A stretch of 64,000 bases of DNA from Prionailurus bengalensis (taxonomy: Eukaryota > Chordata > Mammalia > Carnivora > Felidae): positions 143,528,566-143,592,565 of the forward strand of contig NC_057345.1 of the NCBI RefSeq assembly GCF_016509475.1, read 5' to 3'. The notes under the pieces were generated by a model. That model saw only the letters and a list, made by a program, of their open reading frames with translations, searched no databases and was not told the origin of the DNA. This document shows positions 33,126 through 44,299 of the stretch, piece by piece. A program made the translations under genes and the position numbers. Within the stretch, counting starts at the first letter, position 1; every line of letters starts with the position of its first letter.

Positions 33126-35098
33126 TTCCTTCTTTTTGTTTCAAATGGAAAAGGAGGTAAAAGGAGCCTTAGGTGCTAATCTCAGGAAGCCTCACCAAAG
33201 GATATTGGTTGCTGCACATTTATTGTTGTGGTTTGATAACACCTGATTTGTTTTTGGAATTGTTGTGGAATTTATTTAAGCATGTGGGATTGATATTATA
33301 GACGATGATAGTTTCACAACAGTCTGGTAGCTTGAGAAGCAGAAATGACCTGAGAGCAAGAGACACGGGGATTCTCTGCTGTGGTATATTTCATAAGTCT
33401 CAGACATGGTGTATTTCATAAAGTTTAGATTAGTGTCCAGGGCTGCCCCAAGGAGAAGAGTTTCATGATCCCTGAGCTCATACACATCCTTTGCCTTCTG
33501 CCTGTTTGCGGGAAGGGAAGCCAGATCTCCAAGCACACTCGCTCCTGGGGCAACAACGAGAGGAGGTCTTTGTTCACAGCAGAGATCTTATTTGAAGTTC
33601 TCTTCAGCAAAAGAGCAGAATGGAAATGATTTCATATTCTTGCCCTTGGGGTTTCCACCCTGTGTGGGGTCACACGAGTTACAGCCTTTATTCTGGTTCT
33701 CGAAATGACAGTTGTTTCATTTTTTAAAATGCATCTCATGGTTTTGGGAAAGCGAGAACTGTTTCTGTGAACTTCCTGATTGGCTGTACTGAACACAGTT
33801 GCTGTGGCATTTTTGAAAAAGAAATTGCAATGTAGTGATGTTTCAAATGGGCCACGTTAAGAAACCATGTAACTCCTGATTATTTGGCATAGCAAGTAAC
33901 AAAACATCTTTCCATACCAGTTTGAACTATTTAGTTCTATTTTTTTTTTTTTTTGAAGCACTTAAAGTAAATGTGCTTATGGAAATGACTTATTTGATGG
34001 AAACACATACCTATGAGTGGTTCCCAAAGAGTTGACTCATCCTTAAGAGTGCTCCATTTTTGTATGGAGGTTTTTTTGTGCCAGCCAGTTGGGTTTATTT
34101 TTGTGGTAGGCTTAATTAGGATGCAAGGGGAGGTTGCCTTTAAGGAAAGTGTGTGTGCCTGTGCCTTTACTTCTTTCGGATGTCCTGAAGTGAATTATTC
34201 TGGATTCTCCAAAAGACATTCCAGGAAGCTTGGGTTAGTAAAGCATGAGCAGCATTTTTTGACCTTCAGCTGTGTTTTCTGGGTCCTAGGGTGAAAAGCC
34301 AAACTTAAACAGAGGCTAGAAGGGAGTCCATCCCCCTCCGCAGAGAGCCTGATGCCAGCAGAGGCTGGCTGGAGAGTTCCTGTAGGCTTCAACTCTGTGT
34401 TATTAAGCTTTTAAAAGTAGAAATGTGTTGAGGGGAGGACTAAGAGCAGAGAGAAGTAATAGTCTTAATTTCTGGGAGGAGAGATGCTGGTGTTAAGTTT
34501 CCTTTGCTTAGGAACTCTGGAAAGGGGCAAAGCAGGTGGGCACTGGAAATCTAGAGGAAGCTTTTTAGGAGGTGTAGACTCTTGAGAGCCAATACTTGTT
34601 TGGTGGTTTGGGTGACAGTACTGTGGTAGGCTCTAAATTTGGGTTTTGTAACTTCCTCTTAAGATATTTCATTTTCTCTTTTGGAATTTGTTTCTTGCAG
34701 TTGATAATCATTTGCTCTTCATGCGGAATGTTACAAGCTTACTTACATAAACTGAGTGTAGTAAGTACTCCATAAGAACAAGCTGCTATTAATAATTGTA
34801 TAATTATGATGATAGCATGTTACTATTAGTTATATTTCCAAAATGGTTGTAGTGGATTTGGTTTTCTTTCCTTGTGACATTACCATAAACACTATCCTTA
34901 GAAATCCAAGAAGCTTGTGGAAGAACTTGTATCTGCTCCCAAACTTCTAGAAAATAAAATTAGGCAATTCTCTTCATCTTGGAGGGTCTTGATTACTTAC
35001 AGTGAAGAAAAAAGCAGAAATCGTCATGCAGCTTGATCTCTAGCATCTGTTTTGTTTAGAGAATTTTGACATCATAAACCAGGAATTTGTAAAAACTG
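33126..35098. other. Long unassigned interval
   Basis: About 2 kb. A weak sense MIR-like trace (34740-34800, GAGTGTAGTAAGTACTCCATAA) may exist. Frames of 61-93 codons on both strands lack domains. Confidence 0.45.
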
Positions 35099-35145
35099 GT
35101 GTGTGTGTGTGTGTGCGTGTGTGTGTGTGTGCATGTGTGCGTGTC
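35099..35145 (+). repeat. (GT)n microsatellite, interrupted
   Basis: GT dinucleotides with GC and AT interruptions over about 47 bp. Confidence 0.95.
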
Positions 35146-35284
35146 TGTCCTGCACCAGGGTAGCAACCGCGTGTTGTACAGATCTTAGCCTTTACATTTC
35201 TAGAGTTGTATAGTCAGAATTGTCTGGTAAAATCTCACTCTTGACCGGTATGCATTCACAATTGCCTTTTGACATGATAAAGTC

Positions 35285-35500
35285 ATGGGACTATTGATTA
35301 TCACTTACCGAGTGCTGACTTGGTGCTTACTTAATTTTCATAGCAGCTCTGCAAAGGAGGAGTTTTATCCCTCTTTTACAGATGAGGAAACTGAGATTCT
35401 GAGGAGTGAAGTCATTGGCTTCAAGTCTTGTGACAGATGAATAAGTAAGGGTACCCAGTTTGGAACCAAGGATTCCAGAGCTCCTTTTCTCTTTACTCTG
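35285..35500 (-). mobile_element. MIR SINE fossil
   Basis: Antisense MIR: TTACCGAGTGCTGACTTGGTGC, TTTTACAGATGAGGAAACTGAGATTCTGAGGAG and GGAACCAAGGATTCCAGAGC run in the expected order. Well preserved. Confidence 0.8.
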
Positions 35501-36223
35501 TAAGTGGTGAAACTTACATGTAACCGATGCATTGTCCTCACCCTATAGTTTAGGTTACTGGTTTCTGTGGAGTCCAGTAGAAGTGGGGGCTGTTGAAGTA
35601 GGGCTCTGGCACTGGGGTACAGGCATCAGTATTGTTGACCATATGAGGACCAGGCCATGGAAGGAGGATGGGTAGAGGTCAGCTTGTGGAGAGGTATGAT
35701 CTGGTAGAAGACTGACATTACTGAGTGGGAGCAGGGTTCTCTTGACCAGTGCCTGGTTCCCTAGGGCAGAAACAGAAGCTCTCCTTTAGGCTTAATGAGT
35801 GGGAGAGCCTCTTTAAAGCATCACACTGAAAGATGGACTCTTCTCTCCTTGGCTCAGGGAAGGCCATCTTACTGGGTCCGTCGGGTTCTCTTTCAACCTG
35901 GGACATCTCGGTTCTTAGGAAGTTGTATCTGGATTTTGGAAAGCAAGAACTTCTGGTGGGCGGGTGGGTGGATGGGGGGCATTATGCCTTCAGCAAAGGT
36001 TGGCCTTCCCTGGTCTGGGGCCAAGACAGTGTTCTAAAATCTCTTAAACTCCCTGCTGCCCCCACCAAAGAAAGAAAAAAATAGCTGCGCCTTAGGTTTC
36101 TTGTTTAAGGACACTCCTTTAATTCCTAGTCCTGAAACTCTAATCAGCACATCTAATAAAGTAATCCATTTTAATGTGGATAATAGAAACATGTTAGAGG
36201 CAAGATTCTTTCATTATTATGAT
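35501..36223. other. Unassigned DNA
   Basis: Two overlapping plus frames (80 and 83 codons, 35795-36084) in different phases and no recognised domain. Confidence 0.45.
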
Positions 36224-36425
36224 TTTTTAAAAACATTTATTTATTTATTTTTGAGAGAGAGAAAGAGAGCAAGCTGGGGAGGGGTGGTAGAGAGAGAGGG
36301 AGAGAAATCCCAAGCAGGCTCTGCGCTGCCAGTGCATGTGGGGCTCAAACTCATGAACTGCTAGATCATGACCTGAGCAGAAATCAAGAGGTGGACGCTT
36401 AACTTACTGAGCCACCCAGACACCC
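36224..36425 (-). mobile_element. Felid CAN SINE, diverged
   Basis: Minus-strand copy: tail at left (ACATTTATTTATTTATTTTTGAGAG complement), a small deletion in the mid-body (TGCCAGTGCATGTGGGGC) and head at right (complement of GGGTGTCTGGGTGGCTCAG). Confidence 0.96.
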
Positions 36426-38010
36426 TGAGGAAGAATTATTTTTTAGCAGGAAACTCCAAAGGCCATACTCTAATTCCCTGGTGATCCTGGCAATGAGAAT
36501 TTTAATCTGGAGGCTCCAGGGAGACAGCCCTCCCCCCAGAGGGCCGGGTTGCTCCTGTGTTCTGATCCTGCCTGTTTGCTGCAAGAGTTAATGGTGACCC
36601 TAAACAATGAAGCATCTGTTTTTGGTGCCAAAGGCACACACATGTGCAGGAAGCCAAGTCTGCCCTGGGAATGAAGTGATCTGCTGGTGATGTCAGTCGG
36701 GAGGTACCTGCTCTTCCAGAGAGGGAAGATGAAATAGAATTGCATCCATAGAAGGCAGAAGGGAGGGAGGGAGGCTGGGGGTGGGAAATGAGCTCGGTGG
36801 GGTTTTCGAAGCCTTTGTGGCTTTGAAGCTCAGGCTGAGGCCTTTCACTTGTCTGTGTTCTCACAAATATGCTTCCAATAAAAACAATTTGAAAGGCAAA
36901 ATATAAAATTCTTCCATTTTAAGAGCACCTTGCTGAGATCAGGGTAGTTGTTTAAACTGTGCTGTGATTGGAACCATACTCTGTGAATGTGTAATATGTT
37001 GTCAGGCCAGATGGTCTTATAATGTTCACTGTCCTGGTGAGTTTGTAGTAAGAAGACCCAAGGTGGGGAACCTTGTCTGGGAAAGGCAGGGGAAGCCCAA
37101 AATATATTGTTGTCTGTCTGAGGGGCAAACAAAGCATTCAGCTGCTTTGATGTCTGCAAAAGTTTACCATAGCAATCTGTCAGGATTCCTTGCTTTTTAA
37201 TGTTAATTGGGGTCTTGGTCACGTGCTTTGTGGTCTGTCCGGGAAGCCTTTTCCTAAATGACTTATGAGAACTATCAAGATGGTTGCTCTGAAGGCCTAA
37301 ATTATGTTCTTAGACTGTAGACTTTTTTTTTTTTTTTTAAATGTTGACTTTCTGCTTCAGCAGGTTGGCTGCCCAACTGTAGTACAAGGCTGTCCGTCAT
37401 GACTCAGTTTATCTTTCACCCTCCTGGACTTGCTGTCTTCTTCCTTAAGTCTAACTGGCATGTGCTCAGTGTTGCAGACAGCAGTCTGTGCTTCAGCATC
37501 TCAGAGGTAGAGGTCATAAGGTCCCCAGACATCTCTTGGGAGGGAATGTGCTTGCTTGTTAATGTAGCAGGGAAGAAGTTAGGAATAAGAGTATCAGGAA
37601 TGGTTCCATAGTTGGTGACAGTGGAAGGCAGGACAATTTTAGGGAGGCAAGGAAAATGAGATGAGCTTATCTTTCCACCTGCACACCTTGATGAGATTTA
37701 TGGGAGGCACTGTCATGGATGGTTATCTTGGAATTCCTTCACCAGTGGTCTCAAGGAGATAGGAGTAATTTATGGAGTTCTACTCCCCACTCCGATCCTG
37801 GGTGCATGCTTTTGTCCTTGATCTGTAAGTGGGAGTGTCGGATGGATTTCATTGAATATAAAGCTCTTTTGAGCACCTCGAATGTTGTCTCACTAGAGCC
37901 TCCCTTTGGTCACTTCTGTGTTCTTTCCTTTTGCTATGTTACTTCCTTGTTAAGGGATCTCTGCTGTTTGCTCCTCCTGTCTTTTCTCCCTTAGGTTACA
38001 CTTTACTGGT
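36426..38010. other. Unassigned interval with chance-length frames
   Basis: The largest frames are minus 36502-36864 (120 codons) and minus 36845-37222 (125 codons). Both overlap other open frames on the same bases, have no recognisable domain and no clear exon boundary signals. A 16-T run is at about 37323-37338. Confidence 0.4.
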
Positions 38011-38030
38011 TGATAAGTTCTGTGATTTTA

Positions 38031-38216
38031 TTTTATTTTTTAAAGTTTGTTTATTTTGTCTGTGCGAATGGGAGAGGGGCAGAGACAGTCCCAAGCAGGC
38101 TCCATGCTTAGCTCAGCTTGGATCCCAACAGGGGGCTTGATCCCATGACCACAAGATCATGACCTGAACTGAAATTAAGAATCAAATGCTTAACCGACTG
38201 AGCCACCCAGGTGCCC
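38031..38216 (-). mobile_element. CAN SINE with 20-bp TSD
   Basis: Older minus-strand copy. TGATAAGTTCTGTGATTTTA (38011-38030) recurs at 38217-38236 with three mismatches. Its head faces that of the next SINE 38 bp away. Confidence 0.96.
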
Positions 38217-38254
38217 TGATAAGTTACATGATTTTAAAATACCTCTTAACTTGG

Positions 38255-38438
38255 AGCGTGTGGGTGGTTCAGTCAGCTAAGCATCCAACTTCAGCTCAGA
38301 TTGTGATCTTGTGGCTTGTGAATTTGAGCCCCACATTGGGCTCTCTGCTCTCAGCACAGAGCTCGCTTTAGATCCTCTGTCCTCCTCTGCTGCTCCCCTG
38401 CTGCTGCTTCTCTCTTAAAATGAATAAGTATTAAAAGT
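38255..38438 (+). mobile_element. CAN SINE with perfect 19-bp TSD
   Basis: Plus-strand copy starting AGCGTGTGGGTGGTTCAG (head slightly truncated). The TSD AAAATACCTCTTAACTTGG is perfect (38236-38254 and 38439-38457). The body is diverged although the TSD is intact, an unusual pairing. Confidence 0.97.
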
Positions 38439-38457
38439 AAAATACCTCTTAACTTGG

Positions 38458-40246
38458 TAGGGTCAGTAAATGAGGTAAATGGTTTGGCCATTTATTCATT
38501 AAGTTATTCAACACATTTCAGGCTTTAGTTTATCACTTCTTAATTATCATCTCCTTTGCTAAGTATCTTATTTTGACTTTAATGCTATTGACCTTAAACA
38601 TACCTGCTTATCCTTCTCTGTAGGACTTTGGTGACCCTCCTTTTCCACAGCAGTTTATTGTCTATCTGATCTAATATTACTGCTTTGAGGCTTGGGGACT
38701 TCTTACACAGAGGTGTTTTCCATTAACCTGGATAAACTCAGAAGTAAGTTCTCATAAATCACTGACTTTCAACATCTCCCCACACCCCATTTCTCTGTTC
38801 ATTATTCTCCATGGTCTAATGAAGTCCATTCAGTAGTAATACAGAATGAAAAGTTTCTGGTTTCAGAGTGGATTTAATTCCTTTCAACAATAGATTGAGA
38901 TAAGCTTTGCTTCAGGAGACTAGATGACTCTCCTGGACCAGGTTTGCTGCTGTTCTTCCTCATTCCTCCTCCTCCTCCTCCTCCTCCACTGAGTGTCCAA
39001 GAAGCTTGAAAGAGGATTGGTTGACAAGAAAAGGTCATGAAGAAGGACTGGTTCCCAGATATTTCAAGAAAAAGTGTGGCTTGTCTTGGGCTTAAGCCCT
39101 TCTTTGGGAAATAGGAATGAGCTTTGTAGAAGACCACACACTATAGATGCCTTACAAGGTCTGGGTTACATACTAAAGCCCAGTCTGCTCTCTGTGAAGT
39201 CTGTGCGGTTTCCAAGCTCTCAGTGAAGTTTTAGTGGAACAGACCCCACTGTGGTTGAAAATGATTTGTATTATCTCTGTTGGATGAGTGGCTAGCCTAA
39301 GTTTCTACCCCAGACGGATGCTTTGCTTAATGATGGGCACCAGCCCAGAGCCTCGCATCTTTAGACCTTTGATAAATGTTAAAATTTAATTGGGTGCCAA
39401 ATTGTTGATGACTGAGTTGTGATTAGTTTAGCCCTAATACCTTGTAACTAAGAACTGTTACTCAGGCACAAAATGGGAAATTCTCTTACTCTGAAAATGT
39501 ATGAAGTAAAAGACAAGCCTAATGGAGGAAGATTGTGACTTAGCCAGGGGAAGCCGGGTGTCCTGTTTATATTGCATTCAGTAGTAGAGGTTCAGTTTTT
39601 AATGTGTAAGTTTGAACTCCATGCTTGGTTGTTTTTTAAAGCGTTTTAATTGAGCCTATCAAGTGGAGGTCTGAGTAACAGGGCAGAATGCACCATGTTA
39701 AATATGCTTCTCTGGAACACGGTGCACAGAATATAATGTGAGGAGCACATTGGAAAATTCCATGCTGGCCGTTCCACTTTCCCTTGGGATGGGTAGGAAC
39801 AATCATGTGGACACCGTGTTGCTCTGTGCTGGGCCTGTTGAGAACCCAGTGGCTTCTCTGATGGCCATGTTCCCCTGGGCTCTCCTGTTCTTCTGGTCTG
39901 TGTGGAGAGCCCTGCCTGCTAGCAGGTGTGAACTTGCTATTCTAGGGGGGCATAGACTGATTCCAGCCATCAACCAATGCTTTTAAAACCATTTTAAAAC
40001 TACTAAATAAATACTAGTATTGTAATTAAGAGATTCCTTAGTGTTTAATCTTAAAAGAAGTGCTTTTCTTTATGTATGTTCCTCATCTGCCTTTTGAGCT
40101 AGGTACTGGTACTGTGATCCTGGTAAGCCTAGAGATCCATGATTTCCATGATGAGCTTTGTAAATATTACTGTCTGTAAGTCCAAGAGCTACTTGAGGAT
40201 CTTAGAGCTTCTTATATCACACCTGATTGTAGACCTTCAAGGGTAA

Positions 40247-40248
<2 letters not shown>
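38458..40248. other. Unassigned interval
   Basis: 1.8 kb without a named repeat apart from the CCT run. Frames of 82-87 codons (38874-39137 minus, 39738-39986 plus) have no domain. The minus one reads glycine through the CCT run. Confidence 0.45.
38965..38987 (+). repeat. (CCT)n trinucleotide run
   Basis: About seven to eight CCT units, perfect. Confidence 0.9.

Positions 40249-40251
<3 letters not shown>

Positions 40252-40281
<30 letters not shown>
40252..40281 (+). repeat. (TG)n microsatellite
   Basis: About 15 perfect TG units directly abutting the tail of the next SINE, consistent with growth from the SINE tail or target. Confidence 0.95.
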
Positions 40282-40282
<1 letters not shown>

Positions 40283-40486
40283 CAATGTTTGTGTCTTTAT
40301 TTTTGAGTGAGAGAGCGAGCATAAGCTGGGGAGGGGCAGAGAGAGAGGGAAACATAGAATCTGAAGCAGGCTCCAGGCTCTGAGCTGTCAGCACAGAGCT
40401 CAATGTGGGGCTTGAACCTACGAACTGTGAGATCATAACCTGAGCTGAAGTTGGACCCTTAACCTACTGAGCCACCCAGGCATCCC
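40282..40486 (-). mobile_element. Felid CAN SINE
   Basis: Full-length minus-strand copy, tail at left next to the (TG)n array and head complement GAGCCACCCAGGCATCCC at right. Moderately diverged. Confidence 0.97.
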
Positions 40487-41225
40487 GGTCTCTTAGTTTT
40501 TAAACTAAGACATTCTTGAACTTGCTTTCAAAGTTATTCTGGGTGTTTACCATCAAGTTATCCTTCCTCATACTTGTCTTGGATGCCTGTGACTTTGTGC
40601 ATTTTCTTTGAACAATTTTTTTTCCTCTTAGAGAAGCTTCTTTGTTCTGGTAATTAGGCTAATATTTTAAGACTTGGGAAAACTCTGTTTTATCATCTTT
40701 TCTTAAATGACCAAAATTCATAGATTCTAGTGGCATTTATTTTGCACCTCCTTGTAATGTTTAGCACTGAAAAGCTGTAATGGAGATGAGCTCGCACAGA
40801 GGAGGAAAATGCCTGTGGGCTAGGATCAACTTACATATCTCAAGATATGTGAGCACAGAAGTGTTATCCTCACCCTTATTCTGCCTGAATTAGGAGGCTA
40901 TCTATAATAACTGAATAATTCAAGTGCCTGATGTCACCACTGTTTTTTTTTTTAATTCCTAATTTTTCTAATGGCATCAGAGGACCTTCTGATTGATTGT
41001 TCACAAGTCTTGAGCACAAAGGAAGTTGTCATTTTCAAAGAGATTCATGAAGTGAAGTGCTATTAGAACCAGTGAGGTAGATACTGAAAATTACTGAGGT
41101 AGTCACATTTCTGGATGTCGGGGACTATATAGTTCTCATTTACAGAGCTCATGACTATGTTTTAAATGAAAACAATCACCTCAGTCTTCACTAAAAACAA
41201 GGATTGTTAAGAATATAAAAGTTCA
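40487..41225. other. Unassigned DNA
   Basis: No repeat and no frame of 60 codons is recognised. Confidence 0.45.
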
Positions 41226-41452
41226 GGGGTGCCTGGGTGGCTCAGTTCGTTGAGTGTCCGACTTCGGCTCAGGTCATGATCTCACGGCTTGTTGCTACTA
41301 GCCCTGCATCGGGCTCTCTGCTGTCAGTGCAGAGCCTGCTTGGGATCCTTTGTCCTCTGCTCTCTGCCCCTCCCCTGCTCATGCTCTCTCTCTCCCTCTC
41401 TCTCTCTCTCCCCCGCCCCTCTCAAAACTAAACATAAAAAAAAAAAAAAAAA
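41226..41452 (+). mobile_element. Felid CAN SINE, plus strand
   Basis: Starts GGGGTGCCTGGGTGGCTCAG. The CT-rich segment is expanded (TCTCTCTCTCC..., about 41385-41412) and the tail ends in 17 A (41436-41452). The TSD is weak. Confidence 0.97.
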
Positions 41453-42488
41453 TCAAAGTTAAGGTGGCCAGCAATAGGAGGCAATAAGTCACGAGTCAAG
41501 TGAAAGTGTTAATGTCCATGGGTTCTTTGGTTAGAGTCTAGATACTGTTTCCCAGCTGAGACAGAGCTGACAGGTGGTGTGAATGAAGGTTCACCGGTCA
41601 TGAGGGAGGTACTTAGGTCTTTAACTCTGAATTCTTAGATGCCTCTTAGAACTGATTTCCTCATTTGTAATGGAAACTTATAATGATTAAGGTAGTTGTT
41701 CAGCTAAGGTATGAAAATATATGAAATATGTGAAAGTATTGGAGACAAAGGCAGATAGGATATTGGTAACTTTCATACTCTGTTTGAAAGGATTGTTACC
41801 GTCCTTTCTTGGCTAAACTGAGGCATAAATAAATACACAGTGGCAACCACACTCTTGAATTGTATTTCTTCAGATTATTATCTCTTCCTGCAGCTTAAAT
41901 AAAGCACAGATTACCAAACTCCCAGTCTGATTTACAGCATTATGTCTTGAGGACTTGTCGATAGAGGTGGAAGTCAGCATCTAAGTTAGATTCAGCCACT
42001 CATGCCTTTCGGGCGACTTCACTTTGAACCCTCAAAGTATGACTTAGAGAATGCCAAATAAACACCCTGGTAACTGGTAATGATCTTCTGGGAGATTCTG
42101 ATAGAGTGTTCACAATGACCACAGGTAAAGAGACTTAATTTTTCAGAAAACAATTACTAAAAAAAACACCAAATGTACAAAATACTTGTGAAGGCAGTGA
42201 GTGTGCTTGAAATGTATAGAGGGACAAGTTGGGAGGAGCACAGTTCACCACACATTTCTTGTGTAACAGGTTGGGAGGTGTGACTGGGGTGGAGAAAGGA
42301 AAGGAGAGGGTGTGAGAAGGCATGGTGGTAGGAGTAAGGCTGAGTGCTAGGGGTGGCCAGTGGGCTCTCTCAGTTGGCACCACGGGTCTTCGATATAGTG
42401 ACTTGAAGCAAGGGCAGTTATCAGGTCTGTAGTGCCAGATCTCTGAGGGTCTCTGATGAGAAATAGTGAATTTAAAAGATCTACATGA
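41453..42488. other. Unassigned DNA
   Basis: About 1 kb. An 82-codon minus frame (42135-42383) lies in a pyrimidine-rich strand and shows no domain. Confidence 0.45.
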
Positions 42489-42691
42489 GGGGCACCTGGG
42501 TGGCTCAGTCGGTTAAGTGCGTGACTCTAGATTTCAGTTCAGGTTACGATCTCATGGTTCGTGAGTTCGAGCCCCGTGTTGGGGCTCAGTGCTGACAATG
42601 CAGAGCCTGCTCGGGATTGTCTGTCACCCTTTGTTGTGCCCCTCCCCCACTCTCATGCATGCTCTCTCTCTCAAAACAAACATTAAAACAT
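42489..42691 (+). mobile_element. Felid CAN SINE, plus strand
   Basis: GGGGCACCTGGGTGGCTCAG head with a B-box-like GAGTTCGAGCCCC intact, a mid-body deviation (GCTGACAATGCAGAGCCTGC) and an A-rich tail. Confidence 0.97.
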
Positions 42692-43119
42692 AAAAGGTAC
42701 AGAAAAGTGGGAACTAGAAATTGATTCTTTTTAGCCCCACGGAGTCTGGAAAACACGAGTTTATTTGCATCTTTGTCTTCATCAGCTCCTTGATTTAATT
42801 TGCCACTTACCTCTGCTATTCGAAATAACTTACTCTTTAATATGGTTGAAATGAGATCCTCTATTTAACTAAAACAGCAGTTATTTGTAGAACATATTAG
42901 TTGTGTGTAAACATTGTGGAAAATGTTTTCTTTTATAACTTGTTAGGGAAAACCCAAATGTTGGACTTTTCAAATCCCTGTTTTCTCATTTCCCATCATC
43001 AGAATTGTTTTTGAGGTGACAAAAGCCACTTAGGTTCTGGTTTATTGGGTGATGGAGGGTGAGATCCCTTAAGCTTTTGAGATTTACTCCTTCCCACCAA
43101 TTGTCATATTCCCCATTGG

Positions 43120-43480
43120 GTGGTAGGGAGAATAAGACGGTTATTCCTTTTCCCCTCCCTGGATGTGTTCTCTGCCCTCCTCTCGGGTGAGCAGTGGTGC
43201 TGTGTCCTCTATGCTTTTGATTAGATTGGCCAGTGGGGGACTTGACAGCTGAGGGTAGGAGAAGTAAGGTACCAGACGTTCTGACCCCTGCTGCCATTTG
43301 ACTATGTCCCTTCAAGGAATCATTCTGCTTGGTGGGCACTCTTCCAGGGCTCTGGTGGCACTCTTTTCTCCCTTTTGTCTTCAGGTTGCTCTCTGCCCAG
43401 GTAGATAGCCCTTGTTGGTTCCCTTCACCATCCCTGCATCTTTGTAAGTAAGCCCTTTAATCAAGTCTCTTGTGTGGAAC
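43120..43480. mobile_element. Possible old repeat, unassigned
   Basis: GTTGGTTCCCTTCACCATCC and CTTTGTAAGTAAGCCCTTTAATCAAGTCTC resemble an old mammalian repeat often seen in other genomes. The overlying 117-codon minus frame (42986-43339) therefore has doubtful meaning. Confidence 0.35.
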
Positions 43481-43515
43481 TATGTAGTAGTTGCTCCCAT
43501 AGGAGACACTATTAA

Positions 43516-43704
43516 TTAAAATTTTTTTCAATGTTTATTTCAGAGAGAGAGGGAGAGTGCACATGAGTGGGGAAGGGCCAGAGAGGGAGACAGAATCCAA
43601 AGTAGGCTCCAGGCTGTCAGCACAATGCCCTTGAACCCGCGAACCATGAGACCATGATCTGAGCCGAAGCTGATGCTCAACCGACTGAGCCAGCCAAGTG
43701 CCCC
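43516..43704 (-). mobile_element. Felid CAN SINE, internally shortened
   Basis: Minus-strand copy missing part of the central body (CTGTCAGCACAATGCCCTTGAACC). Head complement GAGCCAGCCAAGTGCCCC at right. Confidence 0.95.
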
Positions 43705-44034
43705 AGTGTGTCACCATTTTAATATGAAGAAACATAGTGCATTAAATGTACCGGATTATAAGATATATCTTGATTGCATCTACATTAAAGTTTGAAAAAA
43801 GAGTTGAGTGAAACTTATTAAGCTGCTAATGGTTTTTCATTGTATTAATGATACTGTAATAATACCTTTGGATTCGAATTTGCCCATATTCCAGGTTCTG
43901 TCCTGAGAAGCAAGTTAGGGACATTTTTTAGACTTTTCTTTTTGCCAGATGGCTTTCTCAAGTGTGGGATCTTTTTAGAGTGTCACCACCAAAGTGTTAC
44001 TCATTGTATCCATGACCGCATTGTGTTGACTTTT
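43705..44034. other. Unassigned DNA
   Basis: Nothing recognised in this 330-bp spacer. Confidence 0.45.
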
Positions 44035-44046
44035 TCAAAAATCTTT

Positions 44047-44092
44047 TTTTAAAGTTTATTTATTTTGAGAGAGAGAATGTGAGTGGGGTAGG

Positions 44093-44145
<53 letters not shown>

Positions 44146-44273
44146 TATTCCAAGCAGGCTCTGTGCTGTCAGTGCAGAGTCTGACACCAGGCTCGATCCC
44201 ATAAACCATGAGATCGTGACCTGAGCTGAAATCAAGAATTGGATGCTCAAGCGACTGAGCCACCCAGGCACCC
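44047..44273 (-). mobile_element. CAN SINE with internal (AC)n and TSD
   Basis: The TSD TCAAAAATCTTT is perfect (44035-44046 and 44274-44285). The position of the CT-rich segment is occupied by a 49-bp AC run (44094-44142), so the microsatellite arose inside the SINE. Confidence 0.97.
44094..44142 (+). repeat. (AC)n microsatellite inside a SINE
   Basis: About 24 perfect AC units. It accounts for the cysteine-valine runs in the overlapping minus frames. Confidence 0.98.
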
Positions 44274-44299
44274 TCAAAAATCTTTCTTAATTTGACACG

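Noticed and set aside
36502..37222. 120- and 125-codon minus frames
   Set aside because: They have no recognisable domain and overlap other open frames, and the lengths are expected by chance in 64 kb on two strands.
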